From: Ornithodoros turicata
Taxonomy: Eukaryota > Arthropoda > Arachnida > Ixodida > Argasidae
Length of the DNA: 64,000 nucleotides
Direction of reading: 5' to 3'
Assembly: GCF_037126465.1 (NCBI RefSeq)
Contig: NC_088202.1
Location: 117,380,123 to 117,444,122 of the forward strand
The position numbers were made by a program, and so were the translations under genes. Below the pieces are notes generated by a model. The model was not told where the DNA came from. It saw only the letters and a list, made by a program, of their open reading frames with translations, and ran no database searches. Positions 23,140 to 35,238 of the stretch are shown one piece after another. Within the stretch, counting starts at the first letter, position 1; the number at the start of each line of letters is the position of its first letter.

Positions 23140-24185
23140 AAACTAGTAGTGCAAAACTATCGATAGTGAGAAAACTATCGATACTACTATCGATAGTATA
23201 CTATCGATAGTCGGCTATCGGGAAAACTATCGGAGAGCAGATAAAAAAACAAAAAGAAAATGCCTCACTCCTACAAGTTTCACAATACAACTCAGAGCAG
23301 CTTTCCCTCCGACTCTGGGGTCGGATTCACAAAAAGCTTGTCCGACGGAATCTGTCGTAACTACGTCGCACAAGAAAGTTACGACAAAGTCTAGATTCAC
23401 GAAGGGCGCGCGTCGCAAAATCCTCTAAACTTACGGCGGAATCCTGGGCGAGCTCTGGAGCGGTCTTACGAGGAAAGACGGCGGTGTACTTGGCAGCGGT
23501 GGAATTGGAGACGCAAACAAAGACACCGTAATACGCGCCCACATATGGCGCTTTGCCGCAGACCATTGGGGACCATCCCTTCAAGCGTCAATGACGCACT
23601 TGTTTGCTTGATAACCTTCAACAAGTGCTTCAATTTCGCGCTCCTTAAAATTGTGTCGCCGAACGCGTTTCGCCTGTGATTGCATGGCATCCATTATCAA
23701 GCTTTGCTACCGAAATACCGAGAGCACGTGCAGTAACAAAACAAATGGGGCCGGACTTCTTCTTCTTGTTCTAACGGGACGACTCTTATTGGTACGATTG
23801 CAGATTTTCGTCATCATTACCATAGTGAAAACGTACTCTCGCACCCGTTGGCTGTTCCTCTCCGAGTTACACGTGACAGGAATTGGGCAATGGACCATTT
23901 TCCTGAGATGTGGCGCCCTCTCGAATGTCGTCTGCTACTGGATGAAAACAAATGCATGTGAGGAGCGCTGTGGTTTCTGTGTCTTTCGTTCCAGCATACT
24001 TCGTGCACTATCGACGGTCGATTATCGTAAAATTATCGATAATTTTCCAATATTATCGATAGTACAATCAGCAATCGATGTTTTTAATATACAGTACTAT
24101 CGATAGGTGACTATCGATAGTTTTGAAAAAAAAAAAAACAATCGATAGTATCGATAGTCAATTTATCGATAGTTTTGTGCGCTAG
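23140..24185. mobile_element. Element with TATCGATA-rich termini
   Basis: Left terminus TGCAAAACTATCGATAGT; right terminus ACTATCGATAGTTTTG in a diverged form (TATCGATAGTTTTGTGCG), an inverted pair. The octamer TATCGATA occurs four times at 23,158-23,209 and six times at 24,034-24,171, and nowhere between. This is the layout of subterminal transposase-binding repeats. The interior carries a broken Myb/SANT-like frame. No certain target duplication: CTAG lies on both sides but is short. Confidence 0.6.
23520..23694 (-). pseudogene. Myb/SANT-like DNA-binding domain, broken
   Basis: From the ATG at 23,694 the minus strand encodes about 37 residues including RRHNFKEREIEALVEGYQA, then a TGA. Reading on gives PQWSAAKRHMWARITVS. 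The pattern (F-x-x-x-E-I-x-x-L-V-x-G-Y, then K-x-x-x-W-x-x-I) matches Myb/SANT-like domains of arthropod transposon-derived proteins such as Harbinger partner or NAIF1-type proteins. The stop and a later frameshift make it a pseudogene. It lies in the middle of the TATCGATA-bounded element and may be its former DNA-binding protein. Confidence 0.55.
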
Positions 24186-25249
24186 ATGAAACGCGTAATA
24201 TAGTACTTGATTAAGGGGTACTTACAACAAGTAAAAATATTTAATTGGCCTATTAAATGACTGAATGAGCGTAGTGTTCCGCATTGGCAATTTGTTCCAT
24301 GCTGATACGCTGCGAAACAGGAACGACAGTTTCCCATAATTTGTTTCAACTGTTGGGAGATTTAGTATACCAGCAGTCTCTGCCCTAGCGCTTTATAGTT
24401 TGCTGAAAGGTCCCTGAAATTTATGACTGGTATGACAAGGGTATCTGTTATGACAAGATAAGCGATATTTAGTAAACTCAATGTTACGAGTTGGTCGACA
24501 CCAAAAATTTGGAAGTCCTTGGGTGAAATATTAGAATCATATGGCAATCCAAAAATGATCCTGATAATCCGTTTCTGTGCAGCCAGTAGTGTGGATAAGT
24601 GCGATTTATAAGTAGGTCCACACACGGAGGCACAGTACCGTAAATGAAAATGAACAAAAGCGTAATACAGATTTAAAAGTACCCACAGAAAAGTAGCGGT
24701 GACTGCGCATACCAAATCGTCTAATTCCTTACGACATTTGTTGTCTAATATACTTAATATGGGATATGGTGCGTAAATGCAGATCTACCACCACGCCCAA
24801 ATATTTAGTTTCTGCATGAAGCTTTAATGGGGTGCTTTGAAGGTCATGGGAGAAGGGGCACGGACGCCAATGAAATACCATGGAAGCAGTCTTAATTTCG
24901 TTTAAATTCAGTCGATTCTAATTACGCCACTCAACTAATCTGTTAATATCGGATCTGAGATATGGTTGCCAGTGACAAGGAGACTAGTATCGTCCGCAGA
25001 AAGAAACATCCCGGAATACTCAATGAATTTGGCAAGATCGTTTATATATATTGAAAAGAAAAGGTGATCCAATATCGAGCCTTGCGGGACCCGGATGTTA
25101 TAATCAACAGGAGGCGAAAACGCATCCTTGTATTTAACAGTGAGAGTTTGATTGCTGGAAAGCGATGGTAGCGCTTAAGCGCTCAATTCCGTAGCTAGCT
25201 ATCTTCTGTAAGATAATCCTCATCTCCATCATCTCGCACTATCTGAATG

Positions 25250-25452
25250 TCACTAATAATGGTACTGTGATGTTACAAATAAGGTTTGTCTGCGCTGTGT
25301 GGCGACATGTTGAACGTGCCGCAGGGTAGGACTGCGGATAATTTGGACCACCTGGGGTTATTTTGACGTGCGCCGGAAATCTCCGACACACGGTGCTGGA
25401 GCAATGTTTACCTCCCCGACATTGCTACCGCTCTCGGCCGGGCAGCTGGCCG
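25250..25452 (-). mobile_element. SINE family A, inside the LINE
   Basis: TAATAATGGTACTGTGATG, GTGTGGCGACATGTTGAACG, TTTGGACCACCTGGGGTTAT and GCAATGTTTACCTCCCCGAC occur in order. The right end, CTCTCGGCCGGGCAGC, is where the tRNA-like head should begin but it is degenerate. Confidence 0.75.
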
Positions 25453-25479
25453 GCATCAGCCCCGTCTCTTCATCGTCTC

Positions 25480-25615
25480 TCTATGTATGTATGTATGCAT
25501 GTATATTTTTTTTTTACTTTCGTGTTAGCGCCGCGAAGCAACTGTGACTAGTATGTATGTATGTGCGTGTATGTACGTGTAGTGTGGTGGTGGTGGTGCG
25601 TGTGTGTGTGTGTGT
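25480..25615. repeat. Microsatellites around a SINE B tip
   Basis: ATGT repeats (25,482-25,505), the SINE B 3' tip (TTTTTT, TTAGCGCCGCGAAGCAACTG, 25,507-25,550, minus strand), then GTAT, GGT and GT repeats to 25,615. Confidence 0.75.
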
Positions 25616-26000
25616 TAGAGAAGCTTGTGATTGACGCAATCAAATGCCTTAGAAAATTCAACGAGGACAGAGAAAGCTATGGCGCATGAATTAATTGATT
25701 ATTTTATGCGTTCAGTAAAGGTCAAAAGAGATGTCTCTGTTTCAGAATCCACTTCGGAAACTGAATTGGTTGGAGTACAATATGTCCAATTTATTACAGC
25801 ATCTCTGTAATCGCTTGTGAAGCAATCTTTCAAATATTTCGCTAATTACTGCTAAGGTATCTATAGTCTCTGGCACATATAATGCTACCCTTCTGATGAC
25901 TTGGCACAGCAACAGCGTTTGGGAAAACTACCTTTATTAAACGCAAGTTTGTCAATATAAACTAGTACAGGAGAGATAATCTCTTTAACAAGTATCAGTT

Positions 26001-28985
26001 TTATAGGCTGTAATGTCGTCGTACCCAGCTAAAGTATTACGTAATGAAGGTATGGTATCAGATACCTCTAAAGCGAGGTGGGTTATAGAAAAAAAGGTTG
26101 GCGATGTCGAGGGAGGACTGGGTGAGGTAGTGAAGATGAACAGGTGGCAGATACTCATGATATAATATCACCTCGAGAACTACTACAAGTGAAACAACCA
26201 TCGCAACGTTGAGTAACACAAGAAAACGGACGAACACTACAAAGTTGGCAGGACACACTCAAAACCAGTAATGAAGTTTAACCGTTGCGACACTTGCCTC
26301 TCAACGTTACATGGATCAAATACAGTTTCACCGAGACGCCGAAGTGTATTCTTTCTCTTCGCCAGATTGTTCACTTCCTGCTCTTGTACACTTCGTTGTG
26401 TTTGCCGCTTTCTTGTGTAACCTCAAACTAAAGAACATGATGTCTTTTTGACGAACACACCAGCTAGTTCTCCTAATGTTGCCTTGTTCATTGCTACAAG
26501 CGAACTTCTCTATCTTGGCGACGCGTATGCTGAAACGTGAGCAAATCCTATACTGCAAGTATCGGCCGCATCCCAACAAAAACATCCCATAGGTCATTAG
26601 TGAGTTTTAGTGAATCGTTTTTGCTCAAACTGTGTTGCTGAGGGCCAATCAGAAGTTGTGACTCGGCATGGAATCATGTGGTTGCTCAGCGGTGAAACCG
26701 TTCGTGAACCATTTGAGTGAAAACGGTTCACTAGAACTGCCTATTGAAGAGACACAAAACTATACTGTGCACACAAGTATTGCAACCGCGCCTTTCACTA
26801 AGGCCCTGTTTCGTCAACGTCGATTAACATTTCAGCAGAGATCAGCGGTCCCTTAACTTGAATCTAACTCTCAACCGTGCTTAACTAAAGGTAGTTATTG
26901 TCATTGAAACATTCATCACGTCACCAACTAACTTTTGCAAAAAATAATAGAGTGCAAACTTTAGCAACCCTTGATCTCGGTTCAAAGTTAACCAGCGTTG
27001 GTGAAACCGGGTCTAAGAGATTGATAATTCATTCTGGTATCTTTGTCTTTCCAGGAAGTACGGCACCGTGGCTGATTTGGACAAATTGGACCAACTACTA
27101 CGAAAGTACGACAGGCGTGCTCTTCCATCGGGCCATTTAGGTAAAGGCCTTGGGAATACATTCCTTTCTATACGGCGTGCGAAAAACGTAACAGATACAA
27201 GACCGCTCGTATTGCGTAGTTCAGACTGAATTGCTTTTCTGGATTGCACAGGAACGCGATTCCGCACCAATGAGATTCTGGCAATTGCTTGTAGCTTTTG
27301 TTTATCCGGAAATAGTTTATTGCTTTCCGCTCTCGCATGCTGACGGTTTTTTGTCTGTTCTTCATTCTTGGTCTTCATTCTTGCTGGTTGTCATTTTGTT
27401 GCACTTTAGGTCTTCCGACGAGTGTTGGCTGCGAAATCTACATAAGAAGTTTTGGTTCCATCAATCCTGCCACTATGGTAAGTGAGAAAGCTCTAGTTTT
27501 GTCTGTTTGCCTATTCGTGTTGGCGAAATGTGGTAACCTAGCACTGGTGCGTTTAGAGCGGGCGCTTGTACTCGGCTAACGCGAAGCACACTATCGTAGC
27601 TTCGCGCAGATGATATCACAGGTCACGAGTTTCACGAATCGTGGACAATGGGCCGAGAGAGAAAAAATCGAAACAGTTATCTTTAAACTCTTAAAATCTT
27701 AAGATCTCTTTAAAATCTTAAACAGTTAACAACAGGCTATCTTCTCCTTCTTTCTGATAAGCAAGTCTCCATAGCTCAAAGCGGCGCTAAGCTGTCTGGT
27801 ATTTTCTGATGTCGTCAATTGCCAGTCCACCGCCGCCCCATCAGCAACTTTTAGTAAATCGGAAGGTGTTCACGATAGCAGTTCCGAAAGCATGATATAG
27901 GCCAATCGCCCTGCTTCTTTGAAGCGAGCGACATCACATTGCTAAGCTTGGATTTGATAAATTCCTTTATCGTATCGTTTTTGTCTGGGTTCTGCCGATG
28001 TACTACAACTCGCTCTGTGGTGCGATAACGACAAAGGCACAGCGCGGTTTATTTCCCTCTCCATGCACTGCGACTCAGTACCACGCCGGCCAATGGCGGT
28101 GTGATGTCATGCGTGTGCGATGTCATCGATCGCATCAACTCTATCACGTGATGTTGCGACGTCATTTCGTTTCGGCTACGCTCCCCAAAATCACCGTCAA
28201 CGCCGCAAGGCGTCCCTGATGCAGCTATCGCTGTATAACGAGGAGATGAGAGAGAGAGAGAGAGAAATACATGATGACGATGATATGGGGATGACTTCCG
28301 CTCATTGAGCAGAATGTATTGAGGAGATGAATGGCACTGTTTTTCTGCGCGAAATTGTACGGCGCTGCATACGCGACATTGTAGGTTATTATTCCGAAGT
28401 ATGAGTGTTTGCACCTTCTAGATCAGTCTTCCCGCCCGTGTCGTTGTCACGTTTCTGGCAGTGGTCGAATGCATGAGGGTTCATGCTGCGAGGGCGTCGG
28501 ATAAAGCTAGTTACCGTGCTGGACAAATATTACAAACTGACGCACAAAGCACCAGAAACGCAGAAAAAGTTGGTGGCCAGTGATCATGGGGGCGGCGATT
28601 TTTATGCTCATGTACGACGTTTGCAATGAGTTGTGACCAGGATCTGTCCAGAATAAGTTCGTTCCCCTTACACGCTACTGTCTATGAAAGAATATATGGT
28701 AGGGCACCCCTGTTGCCCGCAAATACCGCCTGTCCTGCACACAGTCAAGAAATTTGCCATTGGGGACGAGAGAACGTTAACCGTAAGGTGCAACAGTGGC
28801 CTCTCTCTCTCTCTGAGCTTTGGGAACCGTTCGACACGTTGTGTATTTGTAGCGCTGTTAACTGCGCAGCGATGGTACGTCGTGCTGTGAAAACTATCTG
28901 GTGTTGATATTCGTGATGCGCTGCGAATTCTATTTTAAGCAACGTGGAATGCCGTTTCCTTCATACAGAAGGAGGCATCGTTTTA
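26001..28985. other. No recognisable gene
   Basis: Several short frames (up to 121 codons), none with a family resemblance. A (GA)n run lies at 28,248-28,266. At 28,090-28,190 there are several TGATGTCA/GACGTCA-like words. I could not find exons with convincing splice sites. Confidence 0.35.
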
Positions 28986-28989
28986 AGAT

Positions 28990-30280
28990 TTTACTAGCCA
29001 TGATCGCATACATAACCGCTCCGGTGCAGCTATAAGTGAGGCCTACATCAACATACTTTTACGTCCCCAGGCATAAGCCTTTTGTCAGTGATTCCAGCCC
29101 TCCCTCGACTTTGCTACAGCCTCGGGTGTTCGCGAAAGTATACCGGGTCTCACGGGAAGAAAGTTCGTGCCGTCAAGTGTTGTGCGTCAGCAAACTCTTC
29201 AGGTAATGCACAATCAAAGGGACAGAGTGTGCATTTTCACGGATGCTTTTACAAATGAGTCGGCATCCACGTGTGCATATGTCCCTGAGCTCGGCATTGA
29301 GGGCTGCGCACGATCGTGTCATCGCACGTCGTCCACGGACGAAGAGCTCCATTGAATGATCATGGCGATGCAATTTATAGAGGCACATGAAGACCACAAA
29401 TCATGGGTTGTTTACAGTGATTAAAAGACCGGATTGCAAGCATTACAAGCGCCGGGCGGATCAGCAGTTCTTGCTTCAATCGTACACAAAGCCATTAAGA
29501 CTTACAACTCCTGTGTAGAACAGGGAGATGACACATCCTTTAGTGGATCCTTGGCCATTTCTGCATGCCTGGGAATGACGCGACTGATGCAGCGGCTTCC
29601 CAGGCACATCAGTCCGGTCCGGCTCGTATGGTGTATTTCACCCCCTTTGACATCGGCTTAATGTTGCCAACTTTAACGAAAAGACTAAGCAGAGACCTGT
29701 GGCGCAGTGATTCTGGAAGGCCGCCACTGATCAGCATAGACCAAGACTTTTCGTTCGTGGTCCCAGCCTCGCCTCCTCGGCTACTGGAGACCCTAATCCA
29801 CCGGTTTCGTCTGAAGGCCCCACACAGCCGTAGGTTTCTACACCCATGATCGGAAAAGCAGCCTCCCCAAACTGCTCCATATGCATTGTTGTGGAAGATG
29901 TTGGCACATTTTGATGTCCTGCGTAAGGTACACTGAAGCTCGTCGCTCGCCTTCTACAGTGGGAGCCGGCAGCAGTGGACGGCCGTCCGCTCAGCGTTTT
30001 AAAAGTGCTTGGGCCCGGCAATCACAGTGTCAGACGCCGAGCGTTCTCCGCCGTAGTGAAATGTTTCCGGGACATTGATGCGGACAACAAGTTTTGAGCC
30101 TATGTGTGTTTTGTTGGTTTTGCTGTTCGACTGATTGCGTGTTGCGTGCTTGCGCGTTGTGTGACATCTCAGTGTGTGTGCAACCGTTTTCTGTTGGAAT
30201 AACTACCACCACTAATCATCATCATCACCATCCTCCTTTTCATTGGCATCAACATTACAGGAGATTTCCGCCAAAGTAAC
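28990..30280 (+). mobile_element. I-clade LINE 3' half: RNase H and C-terminal zinc region
   Basis: From 29,225 the plus strand encodes RVCIFTDAFTNESASTCAYV, then HRTSSTDEELH, and after a stop WVVYSD with GLQALQAPGGSAVLASIVH. These are the RNase H motifs of I-clade LINEs (FTDAS, SSTEAEL, DSKAAL). GNDATDAAASQAH corresponds to the IPGHSGIPGN-ADAAA block. The last part gives PPRLLETLIHRFRLKAPHS and CSICIVVEDVGHILMSCVRY, a C-x2-C-x(n)-H-x4-C zinc-like region, ending near 30,097. The UTR contains CATCATCATCATCACCATCC. Several stops and shifts. Confidence 0.8.
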
Positions 30281-30404
30281 TTCATGTAAAGTAATTTCAT
30301 GTTTTCTTAAATCCAACCAAGCAACCAATATACATATCTTTCTCTGCTATCATCATCGGCAATCCAGCAAAAGCCGTAGCTACGTGTAAATGGGGGGCGG
30401 GGGA

Positions 30405-31053
30405 TATGTTTATTAAGAAAAAAGAAAGGAAAGGTCAGCCAGACGGAGGTCATCTTGCTATTTCAAAAAAAAAAGGAAAATGGGCGAAGAAAAGAAAAAG
30501 AAGAAATGAAAAGGAGAAGAAAAAAGCAGAAAAGGGGAAAGAAAAGAAAAGAAGAAAAGAAAAGGAAAGGCAGAGCATAAAATTAAAACTGAAAAGTCAC
30601 ACACACGGTCACACAATCAAAAGGCGTTGACAAGGTTCGAAGCGTGGAGAAAGCGAAGGAGCGCAGTGACTCCCCACTGGGTCGACTGAGGAACGGGACC
30701 CAGTAAGGTAGCCAGTGTCATAGTGCCGTAGCCAAGTTGGGATCGACGACGATAGAAGGCGTCATGGTGCAGCAGGTGTTGCCGGCAGTGTATAGGATGC
30801 AGTGGGGAATATCACCCACCACGCCACAGCTAGTGCAGAGGGGAGTGCTAGATTGACCCATTCTGAACAGTTGCAGCGGTGTGCGGGCGATGTTTATGCG
30901 GAGACGGTGCAGGAGCGATTCCTCGTGAAGAGTGCAGCGACGCGTAATAAAGAAGTCCGCTGCGGGGTCGATTGATTGCATGTATAGGGCATTTGCAAGC
31001 TCATTACAAGCAATGGACGCGAGCTCATTTGCTCTCAACACTAACGTCTTCAC
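30405..31053 (-). mobile_element. I-clade LINE 3' end, 5'-truncated
   Basis: The minus frame 31,053-30,718 encodes EESLLHRLRINIARTPLQLF and CTSCGVVGDIPHCIL, the C-terminal zinc-like region of I-clade ORF2. The UTR runs to 30,405 and ends GGATATGTTTATTAAG read on the plus strand, after an A-rich AAAG stretch (30,418-30,585). The zinc region is closest to that of the 48-kb copy. It is oriented opposite to the LINE at 29-30.3 kb. Confidence 0.8.
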
Positions 31054-31059
31054 AACTGA

Positions 31060-32490
31060 ATCTTGCTTTCGCCTCCTAGCTTCCTTGCAATCGATGTCTC
31101 CATTTCGACCAGCCTTCCAACGCGAAAAATATGTAGTATTTTACAGTACACTTCCCCTTTTTATTTGACGAAACGTAATTTGGAGCATGACTCCTCTGTC
31201 GTCCTGTCTGATTTGCGTATTGGATCTCTCCCTGTTAGAAATTCTCTTTCTTGGCGCCACTGCAAATGATGTGGGAAGAATAACAAAAATAGAACAATAA
31301 AATTACCGCTCGTTCAAATGAAGACTCGTTTAAACAACCAACCCCTTTGAACTATGATGATGCGGCAGAAGCGAATTAGAACTGAAGGGAGTTCAACTGC
31401 GCATTTGAAAGTACCCCATATCCGCATATTACACAGCGGACTGCCTTCTGTTCTCGTGTTCGGCCTTTGCACACGGTATTACCATTTCGCTCACTGGCAT
31501 GTAGAGCTATCGATTGGAACTTTTTCGCGCCTGAAAATATACATGGAAGCGTCGGTCGAAGTGACCACTGATTACGTTCCGTTCAATAAGAGAACTCTAA
31601 AGGTTCTAACGAAAAGTGTACTACATAAATCGACGTCGCATACGTCGAACCGTTCGTCTGTAACCTTATCTTGAGCTTGCAGAAGCACTAAAGAAAGTAA
31701 CGAGCGCTCAGTGGGATTGTTTTTATTATATTGTAATAAGTAAGTGAAACTTAAGAAATGCATACTAACTCAGGAACACGAGCTCCAGTTGACAGAAAAC
31801 GTGCTGTATGTTACGCTTACCTAAAAATATTGCTACCATCACTGCTCAGGGTTTATTCCTTGGTCTCCTCGTTTGTTTCTTCGGATGCAGTAATTATATA
31901 AAAATATCTGTCTGTCGTCCACGCTGCTGTTCGATAGCAGCTGTTTGCTCACCTTTCCCATGTCTAGCATGTACAACGTATATATTTATTTGCCAAAAAT
32001 GAACTCAAACTCAAACTTGTGCGTTTTAATGAACATTCGGTTCAGAACAGGAGGCGCATGTTTTGTACCTTATTAGCGAACCGCTCACATACTCCAGTTG
32101 CTTAACTCTTTCACATCATCAACGTAATTGCCGCACTACAACGTGACACTTGACTTTAAACGGAATTAACACACACGTGGCGAGAGACGGCGGGGTGAAT
32201 CGCGACTGCAAATGGCACATTGCTTTGCCATAGCTGGGTCAAAGGAACGGTTCCATTGGCAGAATCGGGGCATGCGTTGAATGTTCCACTGGCGGAGCAG
32301 CGGCAAAAAAGTTCTTGACTGGGCGATTTCCTTGGGGCAAAGTCAGCGGAACACGACAGAGAAGAGGAGACATGCGCGCGATAAGGTAGGCCGTAACGTT
32401 CGCGCTTTCTTTCTTTTCTTTTTACTCGTGTGTCGCGCAGGTTGTCACGCGTCTGTTGAACAGTGGAAACATGGCGCGCCCCACTGTGTG
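31060..32490. other. No recognisable gene
   Basis: Short frames only. TGTTCCACTGGCGGAGCAG at 32,282 weakly resembles the segment next to the foldback at 15.59 kb. Confidence 0.35.
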
Positions 32491-32499
32491 TGATTAGAT

Positions 32500-32645
32500 T
32501 GCGGTAATGGTGCTGTGATGTTACACGTGAGGTTTGTCTGCGCAGTGTGGCGACATGTTGCACATGCCGCAGGGTAGGACTGCGGATAATTTGGACCACC
32601 TGGGGTTCCTTTGACGTGCGTTGGAAACCTCCGACATAGTGGCGT
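32500..32645 (-). mobile_element. SINE family A copy, head missing
   Basis: GGTAATGGTGCTGTGATGTT, GCGACATGTTGCACATGCCG, GGTAGGACTGCGGATAATTT and GACCACCTGGGGTTCCTTTG match the other family A copies. The element stops at CTCCGACATAG before the tRNA-like head. Confidence 0.8.
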
Positions 32646-33140
32646 CACAACGGGGGTGCGGGGGGTGCGGGCCGCACCGTTTGCAGCGCGGAGAAGGGCA
32701 GTCGCAGCGCTGAAGGCGAACCGACGACGAGCATTCACGCTCCAGCCTTCAGGTTGCCGCCGACAACTGGCGCTCATGGGTGGCAGTTTTTTTTAATTAT
32801 GAAATTTATTATAATTAATAATAATATAATTTAAAAACGTATAATAACAAGAGGTGCGCAGCATTTGCTGTGTCGAGGTAGCGTGCTGGACAAAAGTTTA
32901 CAGAACACGCTCCTGCTTCTTCCTTCCTCAGTGTGATACGCTAGCTGCGAATGGGACCGTACGGAATTCCAGACATGTGCCTAGGTAACCTAGTCACCTG
33001 GTTGCAAGTCCGTACGGTAACATTTGCTGCTAGCGTGTCACGGTGGAACTGCATGGGGCGCATCCCAGGCCGTAAAACCGCCAGAGCGACGCTCTGAAAT
33101 ACGCCCCATCCGGTTCCAGCTTGCATCGCATACCACTCTG

Positions 33141-33227
33141 TGATTGCTAGAGTCACTAACTAAGCTTCGCATCAGAGTATCGACACTGAGTTCCAAGAGC
33201 GACCATGCGCCATCTTGTTTCCGTGCT
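33141..33227 (+). repeat. Left arm of a 2.1-kb-spaced inverted repeat
   Basis: TGATTGCTAGAGTCACTAAC and CAGAGTATCGACACTGAG match, inverted, the arm at 35,151-35,238 (about 85 percent by eye). The two arms lie just outside both ends of the I-clade LINE. Confidence 0.75.
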
Positions 33228-33244
33228 ACGATAGCCACGCGCAC

Positions 33245-35100
33245 TTTAACGAACGATGCCATCTGTTGTATACGCGGGTGAATTGTTCCTTTCTCTTACA
33301 AGCAGCTCATCAAGGCTGGCGGCCTTGAGGCAGCTCACCTTGACATCCTCGGGACGCTCTGGTGGACAATACATGGATATCGCGGTGGTGGTGGTGGTGG
33401 TGGTGGTGGTGGTGGTGGGGATGGTGAAATGGCTCGCCGTCATGGATTATCGCTGGGGGTGTCGAGGTAGCTTGACGTTCTTGGCTGGACTCAAGTGGGC
33501 ATCGTCACGACTGTAGCAAAAAAAAAAAAAAAACGGAAAAAAAAGGGGGAGAGGGGAGTTGACAATTTCAAAGTGAGGCATAGGCAGGATGACCGATACA
33601 CATGGGACGGAGGCACACTGCAGGTGAGAGGTGCGCTAGAGTGGTCTTTCCGCGAGGCCATGTTTCTTGTAGAAAGCGCACGAGGCAGCGAGGTTTTGAA
33701 AGTCGTTCTGCATAATAACCTTCGGGGAAGAGGATGTCCGTCAGTATGCCAGGCCTGGCGTGGGGAAGATAAGTTTCCCGCATAGTATGGTATGCACGGC
33801 ATTCTATCAGGATATGTGCGATAGTCTCCGGATGATTACAGTGACCGCAACTGGAGTCCTCCCTGGAGCCGATCTTGAACAGTTGCGAGTCGTGAACGCA
33901 GATCCCGTGCGTAACCGGTGGAGCATTGTCTGCATAACACGGGGAAGATCTTTCGTGGGAAGAGAGGGTCGATGATTCTGCATGATGTCCCGTATGCCAG
34001 GATGGCGCACCTCAACTAGCTGTTTGACGAACATGTGCCTGTCGGTGTCGGCCGGAACTGGTAAGGATGGGCTGCAGCTGTGGTGTGCCAATGATGCTAG
34101 CGGGTTCGCTCGTTCGTTGCCTCTGATGCCGACATGAGACGGGATCCATTGCAGAGTAAGCTCACCTCCGGTTAGCCTATGCTGGGCACACGACCTCCTT
34201 ATACAGTGGGCTAGGATGCTACCATACATAGGGTTCATCACGTTGAAGAGGGCACTTCTGGTGTCCGTAGGCAAAACGGCCTTAGCTATTCCGGTGACTT
34301 GAACTGCAGCAGCTGCGTGTAACAAGGCCAGGAGTTCGGCCGTCGTAGATGAAATAGGGTAACGAACTGATTTCCCTTGCCTGGCCATGTTCATTGACGG
34401 GATGTAGTACGCACTGGTAGCGCTCTCGGAACGATGGTCAATGGAGCCATCCGTTAACACCAGAGTATGCGTGTGATAGACGTCGCTTATCAGGTTCTCA
34501 GCCGCCATCCTGGCCACCAGGGGGCTGGACGCGCTCTTCTTCCGTAAACCCGGGATGTGAAGCGTTGTTGCAGGCACGGACTCACGCCATGGTGGCGTAG
34601 GTGGACTAGCTGGGAGCCGAGGGAGAGCCCCCCCCCCCCCTCCCTGTTGGCTAGAGAGCTGGTGGCAATAGCCATGCGTCCTAGGGATGTGTGCGTCCTT
34701 TGTTCGAGGTCCGTGAAGAAGGAATTCTTGTTGATAGATGTTGCCGCATTATCTAGAAACTGGAGTCCTTTGAGCTCAGAGTGGACACTGACAGGCTTTT
34801 CCTTAGCTTCCAGGTACGTTTGGGTGACGCTAGTAAAGGTAGGGAGACCAAGCGCAGTTCTTATTCCGGCGCGATGAAGGCGCTCAAGGGCCTGCCACTG
34901 TGTAGGCGCAAGGTCTACGTACGGCGCCACGTAGAGAATGCGTGACAAGATGAGGGCTTTGTGGAGGGTGAGCCATGACCGCGTATTGCAGCCCCATGAT
35001 TTACCGCTGATTCTGCGAAGCAGGTTGAGCGTTTTCTTTCCCTTGCAGATAGTCTCGTTCACTTGCACAGCAGTCATACACGCTTCTCTATGCCATAGCG
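33245..35100 (-). mobile_element. I-clade LINE, 5'-truncated: RT thumb, RNase H, C-terminus
   Basis: The minus frame 35,077-34,490 begins in the RT C-terminal region: LLRRISGKSWGCNTRSWLTL, LHRAGIRTALGLPTFTS. The frame 34,577-33,807 carries RNase H: LVLTDGSIDHRSE, SSTTAELLALLHAAAAVQ, LPTDTRSALFNV and LQWIPSHVGIRGNERANPLA. The catalytic pattern D...E...D is kept. Frames to about 33,600 finish the C-terminus (ILIECRAYHTMRETYLP). The UTR contains a (GGT)n run at 33,385-33,418 and a poly(A)-like run at 33,518-33,532. Two frameshifts are visible. Confidence 0.85.
33385..33418. repeat. (GGT)n microsatellite
   Basis: About eleven GGT units inside the 3' UTR of the LINE. Confidence 0.9.
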
Positions 35101-35150
35101 AGCACTGCGTTAGCTGTCCTTGATCCTCAAGTGGTGATGGTACCGGCGTG

Positions 35151-35238
35151 GTGCGGAAACAAGATGGCGCTCCTGCTCTCCCTTGGACCTCAGTGTCGAT
35201 ACTCTGAAGCGAAGCTTATTTAGTGACTCTAGTGATTG
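35151..35238 (-). repeat. Right arm of the inverted repeat flanking the LINE
   Basis: GTGCGGAAACAAGATGGCGC, CAGTGTCGATACTCTGA and TAGTGACTCTAGTGATTG are the inverse of 33,141-33,227. Confidence 0.75.

Larger units (their letters stand above)
24190..26000 (-). mobile_element. CR1/Jockey-group LINE fragment with two SINE insertions
   Basis: The upstream part (25,615-26,000, minus) encodes VISEIFERLLHKRLQR and LDILYSNQFSFRSGF, the N-terminal reverse transcriptase palm. Frames over 25,170-24,980 encode RVPQGSILDHLFFSIYINDL and SADDTSLLVTG, with the catalytic ADD. The frame 24,715-24,362 encodes LYYAFVHFHLRYCASVCGP and AAQKRIIRIIFGLPY, the thumb region. It has several stops and shifts. Family A and family B SINE pieces split the palm between 25,250 and 25,550. 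It differs in sequence from the LINEs at 12 and 59 kb. Confidence 0.8.

Noticed and set aside
23158..23209. DREF-type promoter of a host gene
   Set aside because: The octamers are confined to two element termini and no intact downstream gene is present.
28090..28200. CRE-like promoter cluster (TGATGTCA/GACGTCA words)
   Set aside because: No gene or exon structure was found next to it, and the matches are loose.
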